From assembly GCA_024138025.1 (NCBI GenBank), contig JAMXBD010000644.1, forward strand, positions 558,001-622,000: 64,000 nt of DNA. Reading direction: 5' to 3'. A program made the translations under genes and the position numbers. Source of the DNA: Combretum micranthum. Taxonomy: Eukaryota > Streptophyta > Magnoliopsida > Myrtales > Combretaceae. Under the pieces are notes generated by a model that did no database searches, had not been told where the DNA came from, and worked only from the letters and a program-made list of their open reading frames with translations. Positions 50,701 to 60,773 of this stretch are shown one piece after another; the stretch's first letter is position 1, and each line of letters begins with the position of its first letter.

Positions 50701-52206
50701 AACTAGAGGGATAAGAACAGTGTTGGGAAGTTTTCAAATATTACTGCTCAGGACTTTAATGTTAAAAGCTATTTGTCTTAAAGGTAGTAGAGAAGAGTGA
50801 CTTTTTTTATCAATCAATTACTTGTACTTGAGGACAAGTTTTAGGAATATATGGATAGATCTCTATAAAAGTAAAGGAGTACTTTTTGAGGAGGAAGATG
50901 GATATTTATTGATTTTTTATTTTATTATTTTTTATTGTGGTACATTTATGGATATATTGTCAGATGCATTGCCACCTTCTGTATAGCGAGCGTTTATTGA
51001 AAAGCTTGTATAAATAAGTGGTTTTACCATATCAATAAGCAGGCCATAAAGATTATTATCAGTCAGTCTAAATTTGTTCTTAAAATAGATGCAATGTAAG
51101 AGATTGGAGGGTTCTCTCTTATCCCTCAATTCTTAATTTTATCATAAGTTCTAGGAAGAAACACCGGAATACTAAGACGAGCAAATTGATCATAATTGAA
51201 GATTTGTTTGTACACCAAATCATGAGCCATTACCCAAGCCCTATCAACGAAAGCCAAGCTTCATGAGTAGTGTTGAGCAAGATGTGCTGGAAGCATTCAT
51301 GCATATTGGATCCTTTGAGGGGGGAAAAAACACAAATCAAAAGAAGATGCATGTTGGATATCTACAAATATAGACCATAGTGTTGTGGCATATATTATGA
51401 CAGTGGCCATTGCTATGATACATACTATAGAGAAGCTTTGCTCAAGTATATATACATGTATGTATATATAATATGTGAAATCTCTTGAATATTTTCCTTC
51501 TCCAGATATAGAATGTCCCAATGAGATGCAATTTTCATTCTGTTCTTTCAGCATCATGCGTTATGTTAACATGGATTTTTCTCTCATTGAATGTGCTTGC
51601 TACCTCTTTTGTGGTTTGATTTTAAGAAATAGCATCTCTCATGTATTCTATGTCTTGGAAATCCAAAATGAAGAGAAGAAAAATGCAAAATGAAGAGGAA
51701 ATAGAGCATGTAAAAAAACTTGTGCATTTTGTAAATGAAGCGATTGATCCATGGAGGACAATGGATCTGGCTTAACTGCTTAATGCAAGTATTAACAACT
51801 GCAGATCTGCATCTGGTTACATGTCCTTACCCACTGCTTTGGTATTAATTTTTGCCTTATATGCATTACTACTTCCTTTGTAGTTCACACATTTTCTCTT
51901 TACCATAGAATGGTCAGGAAGTACCATGATGATCCTGAAAGGATGAAGCTGATGCGGAAGCATTTCTTTACCGAGCGTGTTTTTGATGATTCTACTTCAA
52001 ACCAGCCTAAATTGAGATGGCGCTACCGAAGCTTCTACAGTGATCCAGCATATGGTCAAAGGATGCATGACAGTGAAATGCAGAGTGAAATGGGTCAACA
52101 GGTGCATGGCGGTTATAGTAATCGAAGTTCTCAGAAGAATCTGCCCCCAAGTTCCTTTGATGACATTGAAATAGAAAAGACAGCAGTGGATTTCAAGCAA
52201 ATCTCT
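47713..52206 (+). CDS. Host gene: small two-membrane-segment plant protein, function unknown
   Basis: Five exons join in frame with GT-AG introns: 47713-47760, 48685-48790, 49345-49389, 49515-49623 and 51909-52206 (606 nt, 202 codons to the end of exon 5). The product opens MGEALSELEQVLSSKK. It has a first hydrophobic segment (AIRAFSAGAIVGGATVWAV), a second around NLTAGAAAACGLWSFGQSL, the conserved-looking tail HILTLKGSRMQKELAN, and a charged, soluble C-terminal part (RKYHDDPERMKLMRKHFFTE, then FDDSTSNQPKLRWRYRSF). Both segments together suggest an organelle or endomembrane protein. A short Cys-Lys-rich stretch followed by two small hydrophobic segments faintly recalls OCIA-domain proteins, but this is a guess. 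The last exon is uncertain. Reading through the exon 5 donor reaches a stop at 52287. It is the only apparently intact host gene in the window. Confidence 0.82.
50510..50910 (+). pseudogene. Gypsy debris in intron 4
   Basis: In one frame KLDFPTYDGTKDPLG, a stop, then FKWCNIF resembles the start of a plant gypsy gag domain. Downstream, cttgaggacaagttttagg and a ggaggaagatgg stretch resemble the end of gypsy pol and its purine-rich tract. It lies inside the 2.3-kb fourth intron of the host gene, which it probably enlarged. Confidence 0.4.
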
Positions 52207-53211
52207 GTAAGTGGAAAATATTCTTTCTTTGTCCATCTGATAATAAATACAGTCTGTGGATATCACGGTTGTGAGATGAAGGTCTGATAGTTGCAAGATT
52301 GTTTCTTGTAGATATATAGTACATTAATCAACAGGATGTCACTGTCCACTTACCAGACAATGCAAATTATCCTTATCTGTGTCTAGGACTAGCTTTTACA
52401 TTGTATTGTCTGATTAACACAGAGAATTGTAGGAAATAAAAATATAGAATAAGAAGATATCAACAGTTGGGGTGTGGGCCTTTGAGAATCAGAGTGTAAA
52501 GCTTGCTTATGATGGGTTTAAGAAATGAAACTACCAACTTATGGGTCAATATGCAGTGATATTGTGTTGTGGTCATTTGCATTGAAATACCGTGCATTGT
52601 TCATGGGTAGAAGGGCTTAAAGACTACGTGCATTTTTAAGCTGCAGGTTTAGGTTTTGTAGACTGGTATCCACCTGGTTGCAGAAGTTACTTTGGAGCAC
52701 TTGGTCATGACCATTTTTTTAGTGAATATTTGCTGCAGTAGTATTCATATAAAAGGAACTTACGAGTACATGTGAAAATAGCTTGGTCATTCTAGTACAA
52801 TATGCATCAACTAATACAATACACTGTCCGTCATATATGCCATAGCTGTTAAATTTGCCAAGTATTCAATCTTGACAGTAAATCAAATTTGTGCTTGTAT
52901 CTTTGATTGTGATTAGTCAGTAGAGAGCACACAAAGCCTTGCTTGATCCTGCATATTACTTCTATGAAATTGTTAGTGGTATTTATTAGTTTTTGGGGTT
53001 CTAAAGTTTTCCTTCTGAGATAATCCTTTGGTTCCAATTCTGGTGCTTCTCATAATTCATGCAGTCCTTTTCTACTAGCTCCTTGATTTGATGCTGCTTA
53101 TTTGAACATATTGGCTACTCAGAGATCCAGAGCTTTCTTAAGCGCATATAATCTCATGATATGTAAATTATTGTTAAAAAATTTCTGAACTTTTTGGCAA
53201 GGTCCAGTAAA

Positions 53212-53236
53212 TTTTTTTTTTTTTTTTTTTTTTTTG
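53212..53236. repeat. T25 homopolymer
   Basis: Twenty-five T followed by ggggccatatgccagtaaaa. It could be the tail of a short retroposon on the minus strand, but no body was recognised. Confidence 0.8.
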
Positions 53237-53354
53237 GGGCCATATGCCAGTAAAAGTTTATTAGCAAGGAAAATCCTTTATTCCTAACACTTTACAAGGA
53301 TCAAAGCCCATTGATTCTCATGGTTGTGGTGTGAAATTGGTGTCTCAGTCTTAG

Positions 53355-53561
53355 ATGTATATTATTTTATTTGGAGATCAAGTTCTAAATGTTTATGCAC
53401 CAAGTGAGGGAGGGGCTGGCAACTTTAACCAGACATCTGTATGTGAATGGAATGCTTATGAGATCCTCAGGAGTCAGTTTCATTATAAGTCTATGCTGAC
53501 TGTTAACTTCTCTCTTGTACCAAAATGTAAGCTGAAACTACCTTGGCTAGTGTGTAAATAA
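53355..53561 (+). CDS. Candidate last exon of the host gene
   Basis: A gtctcagtcttag acceptor precedes an open frame of 68 codons with its stop at 53561. Its phase (0) fits the end of exon 5 at 52206, and an aataaa lies about 85 bp downstream (near 53645). The peptide (YIILFGDQVLNVYAPSEGG...) does not look like an obvious continuation, so this is only a candidate. Confidence 0.35.
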   Translation: MYIILFGDQVLNVYAPSEGGAGNFNQTSVCEWNAYEILRSQFHYKSMLTVNFSLVPKCKLKLPWLVCK

Positions 53562-53759
53562 CCTAAATCACTTTTTACAGCCTTCTTTTATGTGTGTAAT
53601 CTCGAACTCAGTCACTTGCACACAACCTGTAGGCCTGAGGTTTTAATAAAAGGAAATTTTACCTTCCTTGCAAAATAACATTCATAGTTCATTACCCAAA
53701 AAGGAAAAAAAAAAGGAAAAAAAATTCTGAGTCATAGTTTGGAGCAGAAATGGAGGATA

Positions 53760-54081
53760 TTTGAACTATTAACATCTCTTACTTCTGGTCAAATTTGTCG
53801 TCTTCTAATCCTATTGTTAGGCATCTTGATAGAGCCTTAATGAACCATGCCTGGCTAGTTCAACTCATGTATTGGAGGCACTAGTGCATAACCTAGGAAT
53901 ATCGGACCATTGTCCTGTTGTTATTTTGTTAAATTTAGGTTCTGGTTTCCGCAAATCTTGCTTCAAGTTTTTCAACTATTGGTCGAAACATATGAATTTC
54001 CTTTCTACTATTCAGGCAGTGTGGAATGGAAAAATCGAAGGCTCCTGTGTTCAACAGCGGGTGCTGGATGCAAGGAGAATC
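53760..54081 (+). pseudogene. LINE endonuclease fragment (5' part)
   Basis: HLDRALMNHAWLVQ, a frameshift, then LGISDHCPVVILLNL and FKFFNYWSKH match the end of the APE-type endonuclease of plant L1-like LINEs. The element is cut at 54081 by the copia insertion and continues at 58922. It carries frameshifts and stops. Confidence 0.75.
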
Positions 54082-54194
54082 TGATGAAATTAGAAAGCAT
54101 TTTTCATATCTAATTTGTATAAGAATATATCTATTTATACAAAACACTTGTTTATAGGAAATATAACACTAATAATATTACACGTATATCAACA
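54082..54194 (-). repeat. 3' LTR of copia-1
   Basis: A 113-bp LTR, tgatgaaattag to tatcaaca. It lacks 42 bp present in the other LTR; the deletion lies between two ttgt words. Confidence 0.95.
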
Positions 54195-54206
54195 CTCCCC
54201 CTCAAG
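54195..54206 (-). other. Polypurine tract of copia-1
   Basis: CTTGAGGGGGAG on the minus strand, adjacent to the 3' LTR. Confidence 0.9.
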
Positions 54207-55187
54207 TTGGAGCATAGATATTACACATGCCCAACTTGCAAACTAAAGTATGATAGGTCCTGTGACACAACCCTTTAGTGAACACATCAGCCAGTTGCTT
54301 ATCAGATGTCACATGATGTAAATTCAAGACACCATGTGTCAATTTCTCTTTGATGAAGTGTCGATCAATCTCTATGTACTTGATTCTATCATGTTGAACT
54401 GGATTTTGTGCTATATTAATAGCAGCTTTATTGTCACAATACAAGGACAGTGTTTCTTTGCTCGATAGACTTAATTCTTCTAATATCTTTTGTACCTACA
54501 GAAGCTTACAAACCCCTTGAGCCATAGCTCTGTATTCTGCTTCAGTGTGGATCTTCTATCACTTGGAGATCCAGCCCAATCTGCATCTGTAAAGCATTCT
54601 ATCTGAAGGTGACCATGTTTGGCAATAGCAGTCCTTTTCCGGAGCAGACTTCAGATATCTCAAGATGCGAAATACTGCTTGCATGTGTGATTCTCGTGGA
54701 TCATGCATAAATTGACTCACTAGACTGACTGCATATGCAATGTCGGGTCTAGTGTGAGAGATATATCAGTCTTCCTACCAATCTCTGATATCTCCCTAAA
54801 TCAACTGCATCACCAATTCCAACTTGTAGCTTGTGTTGTTTTCAATAGGAGATTCAGCTGGCTTACAACCTAACATGCCAGTTTCTTCCAGAGATCCAGA
54901 ATATATTTTCTCTGAGAAATGAAGATACCTTTCTTTGATCTGGCAACTTCAATTCCTAGAAATATTGCAGTTTTCCCAGATCCTTGATTTCAAATTCCTG
55001 GGCCAAAAGTTTCTTCAATCGAGCCATCTCCTTTATCATCTCCATCATCTCCTGTCATTACTATGTCATCAACATAAACTATGAGAATAGTAATTTTACC
55101 CTTGTTATGTTTAATAAATAGAGTATGATCTGCATTGCTCTGTTGATAGCCGAAAGAAGTCATGCTTTGCTGAATCTGTCGAACCAT
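54202..55187 (-). pseudogene. copia-1 RT C-terminus and RNase H
   Basis: In sense, MVRQIQQSMTSFGYQQSNAD and the catalytic ILIVYVDDIVMTGDD are followed by decayed sequence. RNase H ends with CDNKAAINIAQNPV and HIDRHF-like and DVFTKGL motifs, just before the purine tract. Several frames are needed to read it. Confidence 0.9.
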
Positions 55188-55674
55188 GCTCTGGAGATTG
55201 CTTTAATCCATATAATGCCTTTTTCAGTCTGCATACTTTCCCATGTGTTGTTTCAGTATCAAATCCAGGAGGGATCTCCATATACACTTCTTCTAAATCT
55301 CCATGTAGAAAGGCATTTTTCACATCAAACTGCTGTAAATCCCAATCAAGATTGGCTGCACATGATAACAAGATTCTGATTGTGTTCATTTTTGCTACTG
55401 GAGCAAAAGTTTCCTGGTAGTCTACCCCATAGGTTTGAGTGAATCCTTTAGCCACCAATCTAGCTTTGAACCTATCAATTGATCCATCAGCTTTGTGTTT
55501 TACAGTAAACACCCATTTGCAGCCTACCAGTTTCTTTCCAGGTGGAGAGGTAACAAGCTCCCAAGTCTCATTCTTAGTCAAGGCTTTCATTTCTTCAATC
55601 ATTGCTCCCTTCCATTTTGGATCATTGAGTGCTTCCTTCCAATCCTGTGGAATAGACACAGACGAAATGGACAA
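55111..55674 (-). pseudogene. copia-1 reverse transcriptase
   Basis: It opens with WKEALNDPKWKGAMIEEMKA and continues with GCKWVFTVKHKADGSIDRFK, ARLVAKGFTQTYGVDY, ETFAPVAKM, QFDVKNAFLHGDLEEVYME and LKKALYGLKQSP, all hallmarks of copia RT. The frame breaks shortly before the YVDD box. Confidence 0.95.
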
Positions 55675-56156
55675 GGCAAAACCTCTATAGGTGGAGATAA
55701 AGAATCATAGGAAACAAAATTAGAAATGGGATGTTTAGTACAGGCTCTAACACCTTTTCTTTGAGAAATAGGTTTATCTAAATCATCAAAAAATAACTCA
55801 CCAGAAGAGGATGATTCTTGGCAGCAGAGAGTAGGTTGCACGATGACTTCTTCTGTTATGTCTTTGTTTCTCCTTGAGTACCTCTTCAAATCAGGTTTAT
55901 CTAAACGTCCAATTTTCTCCCCCTGGATTATAGTCTCCTTCTGATCATCACTTTTTCTTGGGGTAAGATCAATGAGGGTCACAGTACTAGGTATCATCTC
56001 TTCCTTTGCATTATTCTCCCCCTGAAGAGATGATGGAGTTGGATTGTAGTAAGGTTCAGTTTCTCTGAAAGTAACATCCATACTCACAAAATACTTCCTA
56101 GATGGAGGGTGATAGCATCTGTAACCTTTTTGTGTCGGTGAGTACCCAATAAACAC
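55599..56156 (-). pseudogene. copia-1 integrase C-terminus and linker
   Basis: MFIGYSPTQKGYRCYHP with a following SRKYFVSMDVTFRE is the usual copia integrase C-terminal motif (FxGY...KGY). A variable linker to RT follows. Confidence 0.85.
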
Positions 56157-56463
56157 ACACCTAAGGGCTCTTGGATCTAGTTTCCCAGCATCCTTAGTAT
56201 GAACAAAACAAACACATCCAAATACCTTTGGAGGGACAGTGTATGTGTTATGTCCTGTTAAGGTTTCTAAAGGACTCTTGTAGTTAAGGACCTAAGAGGC
56301 ATTCGGTTGATCAGATATGCAGCAACTAGAATTGCATTTCCCCAGTAAGGCTTAGGAAGATTCATGGTAAACATAAGAGACCTAGCAACTTCCAAAAGAT
56401 GCCGATTCTTCCTCTCAGCTACCCCATTCTGTGCACTTGTATAAGGACAACTAGTTTGATGAA

Positions 56464-57510
56464 TTATCCCATGTGACCTAAATAAGAATCAAATCTTTCA
56501 TTCATGTATTCAGTGCCATTATCAGTCCTAAGAATTTTTATTTTAGCATCAAATTGGGTGCAAACCATCTTATGAAAAGACTGAAAGCAAGAAAACACAT
56601 CACTCTTAGCCTTAAGTAAATAGACCCAAGTCATCCTGGTGCAACAATCAATAAAAGTGACAAACCATCGATTACCAGACAAGGAAGTAGTCTGAGTAGG
56701 ACCCCAAACATCAGAGTGAATAGTCATGAAAGGAAACTGGCTTTTATTATTAATCAAAGGATAAGAGTTTCGAGAATGTTTTGCATATTCGCAAGGATCA
56801 CAAACTAATGAATCAAACTGAGTCTTTGAAAACAAACTAGGAAATAATTTGCTTAACACAAAAAAGGAGGGATGTCCCAAACGCCTGTGCCATTGCAAGA
56901 TTTCTTGATTAACATCTTTATTTTCCCCATAAAAAACCTGTTGGAGACTAGATCCTTGACTTTCATCCAACATATATAAGCCATCGTGCAATCTACCACT
57001 GCCAATCCTCTTCCCTGTTTGAAGATCCTGAAAGACACAATGATCAGGAAAAAACTCAATTTTACAGTTGAGATTTTTTGTAAGTGTACTGACAGATAAC
57101 AGATTGACAGGAAATTGAGGGACATGAAGCACAGAGGATAGTTTGATATGGGGAGTACAGAAAACAGAACCTGTTCCAGAAACTGTAAAAGAGCCATCGG
57201 CTATTCGGACATTGTCCTTAGTTAAACATGGTGAGTATTCAAGAAGATTTTTTGAGGAGCCCGTCATGTGTCTATTCGCACCAGAATCAATAATCCAATG
57301 ATTAGTATCAAGGGTAGCAGAAAAAGCATTACCTGACTGCACAAAGTTGGATTTGGCACCGGAGGAAGATTCTTTATGAGACATCAGACGCTTGAGATAC
57401 TGAATCTCATCAGGAGAAAAGAAGTCAGAGGGAGTCATCTCAGGAGTTGTTATAGTTTCAGACAAATTTGCCCGAGTAGAATTAACTCGTTTGCCTCCAC
57501 GACCTCTCAT
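56464..57510 (-). pseudogene. copia-1 protease and integrase core
   Basis: A 348-codon open frame. The protease active site is WIIDSGANRHMTG. The integrase zinc region shows HRRLGHPS and CDPCEYAKH, and the catalytic core has IHSDVWGP and LRTDNGTEY. It ends in a stop inside the core (near SYLGHMG), after which the frame shifts. Confidence 0.93.
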
Positions 57511-57515
57511 TGGGC

Positions 57516-58310
57516 GTCCATGTAACTTAGCAAGTCTCTTTAGTATGACGTGGTTTCCACAATAATCACATCGTAAATGATCCTTATTAGAACTTTGGGT
57601 CTTTCAGCTGCTCAGATGAATCACTAGCTGCTACCAAACCAGATTTTTCAACTGTGGGATATAGAGCATGGTATTGCGTCTGCTTCTTCCTGCTGAACAT
57701 AGGAGTATGCTTCCTCAAGAGAAGGGAAAGGGGTCTTACCCAGAACATGAACTCTAATCTGATCAAATTCATTGTTCAATCCGGCCAAGAAATCATAGAC
57801 CCTTTCTTTTGCAAGCAGTTTCTGAAATTTGACTGCATCTCCAGTACAATCAGCCTGAAAATCTTGATAATAGTCAAGCTCTTGCCACAAGCCATTCAAC
57901 TCAGAAAAATACTGCGAGATTGTCATCTCTCCTTGCTTCAAACCATGAACTTTGTTTCGAATCTCATAAATCTGGGCATCATTTCCCACTTGTGAATAGG
58001 TGAGTAACAGCATTCCATATTTTTGCTGCTGTGTCAAGCAATAAGTATGTCCTTGAAATTTGGGGCTGCATGGAATTGATAAGCCATGACATTACCAGCG
58101 AATTTTCAGAATCCCACTGGTTGAATGTTGGATCAGTTGTTGCTGGTTTGACTTTAGTACCGTAATATAATCCTGCATTCCTCTAGCTTTGATAAACAAT
58201 AAACAAGACCGTGACCAGGCAAGGTAATTATTTCCATCAAGCTTGACAGGAATAATTTGCAGTGAAGGATTATCAGTACTAATAGCTGCAATTTTCTTAT
58301 CACTTTCCAT
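57516..58310 (-). pseudogene. copia-1 gag
   Basis: The start MESDKKIAAIST is followed by the KLDGNNYLAWSRSCLLFIKA motif and, in another frame, the UBN2-type KVHGLKQGEMTISQYFSELN and LNNEFDQIRVHVLG. The zinc knuckle is damaged: CDYCG is kept but the expected second half is not. At least two frameshifts are present. Confidence 0.88.
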
Positions 58311-58748
58311 ATTGAAACAAAAGAAAAGGAGATACCAGAACAATCCAAAAATAGATCGCGTTGGAATAATGCACGTCGGAACAGTAAGTCGTCGGAACAG
58401 TGTTGGTGTCGGCGGAACAAACGGCGAGCAACGACTGGAAGGGGCTGTCGAGCCAAACACCACTCGTTGGAGGTGGTTCTGACCACCCACGCGTGAGGAA
58501 TTTCGCGGACAAAAGATCGGCGCGTGAGTCCACGGGGCCTCCGGTGGCGGTCGGACTTCTGGGATCGGCCGATTGGGGGATGCTCCTCCTCGTTGTAGCG
58601 GCGGTGACAAAAAATGGAGGGAGGAAACTTGACCTCCTTTAGAAAAAACGAACAAACAGAAACGAAAAAGAAAAAATGAAAAACGGAAAAGAAAAAGACT
58701 AAAACCTAATGCTGCGGAGGGAGGAAAACTCACCTCAAATGGCAGTGA

Positions 58749-58761
58749 GGCTCTGATACCA
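58749..58761 (-). other. Primer binding site of copia-1
   Basis: TGGTATCAGAGCC on the minus strand, directly adjacent to the 5' LTR; initiator tRNA-Met type. Confidence 0.92.
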
Positions 58762-58916
58762 TGATGAAATTAGAAAGTATTTTTCATATCTAATTTGTAC
58801 AAGAATACATCTATTTATACAAAAAACTTGTGACTATTGGTCTACCTTACCTACCATGCTATTAATTACATTGTTATAGGAAATATAACACTAATAATAT
58901 TACACGTATATCAACA
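58762..58916 (-). repeat. 5' LTR of copia-1
   Basis: A 155-bp LTR, tgatgaaattag to tatcaaca, very short for copia. It is followed by the second gaatc. Confidence 0.95.
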
Positions 58917-58921
58917 GAATC

Positions 58922-59742
58922 CTTCAAGATTGACAGGAGTTTAATCTTTGAATACCATTAGAGCGGACGGGAACCCTGAGTTGTCTCTTTTCAAAGAATG
59001 TTATCTATGTAGTGTGGTGGAAGAATCTTTTGAAAGGCAAAATTTGAGATTTACTTGTTGTAAGCTTGGGGACTGCAATGCTAGACTTTTTTTACCGTTG
59101 TTGGCAGCAAAGGTACCATAAAAATGCCATTCATTTCTTTATTGATAGCGATGACAAGCAGGTATCCTCTTATGAGGAGGTCAAAGGTGTGGTGATATAT
59201 TATTTTGAGGATTTGTTTAAGAAAGCTAGGCCTTCAAGCCATTTTTTTTATTGGTTTGAGACTTTAATATCTTAAAAGGTGAGAAGGATGGACGGGATTG
59301 ACTTATAGGAGGAGATAGGGGCAACATTTCATTTGATAGCTCAAGACAAGGCACTTGGACTTGGTGGGTATGATGTAAAATTCTTTTGAAGTGCTTGTAA
59401 TGTCATTGGTAAGAATGTTTAATGACCAAAGATTTTTTTTTTTTATTTTTTTGCATTTGATAGACTGTTAAAGTCCTTAGACTCCAATACAATATCTCTA
59501 GTTTCCAAAGTAGGATATCCTACAAATGTTATGGATTTTAGACCTATCTTTTGTTGCAACACTATATACAAATGCAAATAAAAAATTCTTGTCGAGAGAT
59601 TGAAGATGGTGCTTCCTTGCCTTATGGAAAAAGAACAAATGGCTTTCATGAAAGGGCGGAGGATTGTGGATAACATTCTAGTTGCACAAGAACTTCTATT
59701 TGGATATCATAAGGACGGTTTTGGTGTTAGATGTGCAATAAA
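58922..59742 (+). pseudogene. LINE fragment, linker and start of reverse transcriptase
   Basis: It continues the LINE after copia-1: GNPELSLFKECYL, FERQNLRFTCCKLGDCNARL, AIHFFIDSDDKQVSSYEEVK, then RT motifs GYPTNVMDFRPISCCNTIYK and QMAFMKGRRIVDNILVAQEL. This is a plant L1-type LINE with frameshifts. RT stops near 59742, just before the YADD region, at the junction with another copia fragment. Confidence 0.8.
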
Positions 59743-60425
59743 AGGTATTTTCTTGTCTTAAAGGAAGTATGTACTTGACCTGCTATCTAAAACAGGAAAG
59801 TTAGGGGTAAAACCATGTAACACCCCAATGACACCTAATCTACAATGCACGAAAGATGGAGAATTATTCGAAGATCCTGGAGGATACAGGAAGTTGGTTG
59901 GGAAGTTGAATTACCTCATAGTAACTTGTTCTGATATTACATATTCTTTTAGTGTTGTGAGTCGGTTCATGTCTTCTCCAACAATTCATCATTGGGCTGC
60001 TTTAGAACGAATCTTGTGCTATTTGAAAGGTGCTTCTGGACGAGGTATACTATATCAAAATCATGGTCATTCTTGTATAGAATGGTTTTCAAATGTAGAT
60101 TGGGTTGGCTCCAAGGAAGATGGAAGATCCGTTATTGGCTATTGTGTTTTCTTCGGAGGAAATCTAATTTCATGGAAGAGCAAGAAGCAAAATGTTATAT
60201 TGAGATCTAGTGCAAAATCAGAATATAGAGCCATGGTTACATGTGAGGTGATGTGGATATACCAAATTCTGATTGAGATTGGATTTAAAGTTCCTCTACC
60301 AGCAAAACTGTGGTGTGATAATCAAGTTGCTCTTCATATTGCATTCAATTTGGTATTTTATGAAAGAACCAAATATATTGAGATTGATTGCCACTTTGTT
60401 TACGAAAAGATACAATAAAACTTAA

Positions 60426-60466
60426 TCTCCACAGGCTGTGTGGAGACTTCACACAGCCTGTGGAGA
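60426..60466. repeat. 17-bp perfect hairpin in copia-2
   Basis: Arms 60426-60442 and 60450-60466 (tctccacaggctgtgtg and its complement) are separated by gagactt. The expected coding sequence at this point is replaced by the complement of the sequence just before it. Confidence 0.9.
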
Positions 60467-60558
60467 ACAACTTCGAGACTTTTTCACAAAAGCATTGAAT
60501 GGGAATCGACTTAGTTATTTGTGTAACAAGTTGGGTATGATAAATATTCATGCTTTAG

Positions 60559-60570
60559 CTTGAGGGGGAG
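60559..60570 (+). other. Polypurine tract of copia-2
   Basis: cttgagggggag, directly before the LTR. Confidence 0.9.
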
Positions 60571-60716
60571 TGTTATAGGATAAAGGATTATAGATAATAT
60601 TATATTTACTAAGCCTTAGATGAGGGTTAGTACACCAACAGAGAACTCCTTGTATATTTACCTCTCTATATGTACAAAATGGATATACAAAAAATATATT
60701 GTTTTCTTCCATAACA
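60571..60716 (+). repeat. 3' LTR of copia-2
   Basis: It runs from tgttatagg to ccataaca, 146 bp, with TGTTAT/ATAACA ends. No second copy lies in the window, so the right edge rests on the inverted ends only. Confidence 0.7.
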
Positions 60717-60773
60717 TTCTTATTGTGTAAACATTTATTTCTTCATCAGGTGGAAGGAGATGTTTGGGGTATA

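Larger units (their letters stand above)
54082..58916 (-). mobile_element. Ty1/copia element, full length, decayed (copia-1)
   Basis: It is bounded by short LTRs (54082-54194 and 58762-58916) and flanked by gaatc on both sides, a perfect 5-bp target duplication inside a LINE. On the minus strand the order is LTR, primer site, gag, protease, integrase, RT, RNase H, purine tract, LTR, which is the copia order. Frameshifts and stops interrupt all parts. The LTRs differ at about four aligned positions plus a 42-bp deletion, so the insertion is not recent. Confidence 0.95.
59743..60570 (+). pseudogene. copia-2 RT end and RNase H
   Basis: It starts in the RT C-terminus (GIFLS, stop, RKYVLDLLSKTG) and continues through CNTPMTPN, YRKLVGKLNYL, ALERILCYLKGASGRGILY, SKKQNVILRSSAKSEYRAM, LWCDNQVALHIA and IEIDCHFVYEKIQ, where a stop occurs. 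The remaining C-terminus is still visible out of frame (LSYLCNKLGMINIHAL). It is a copia element truncated at its 5' side. Confidence 0.9.

Noticed and set aside
58092..58733. 213-codon minus frame as one protein
   Set aside because: Only the part after the ATG at 58310 is copia gag; the upstream part is untranslated leader between the LTR and gag.
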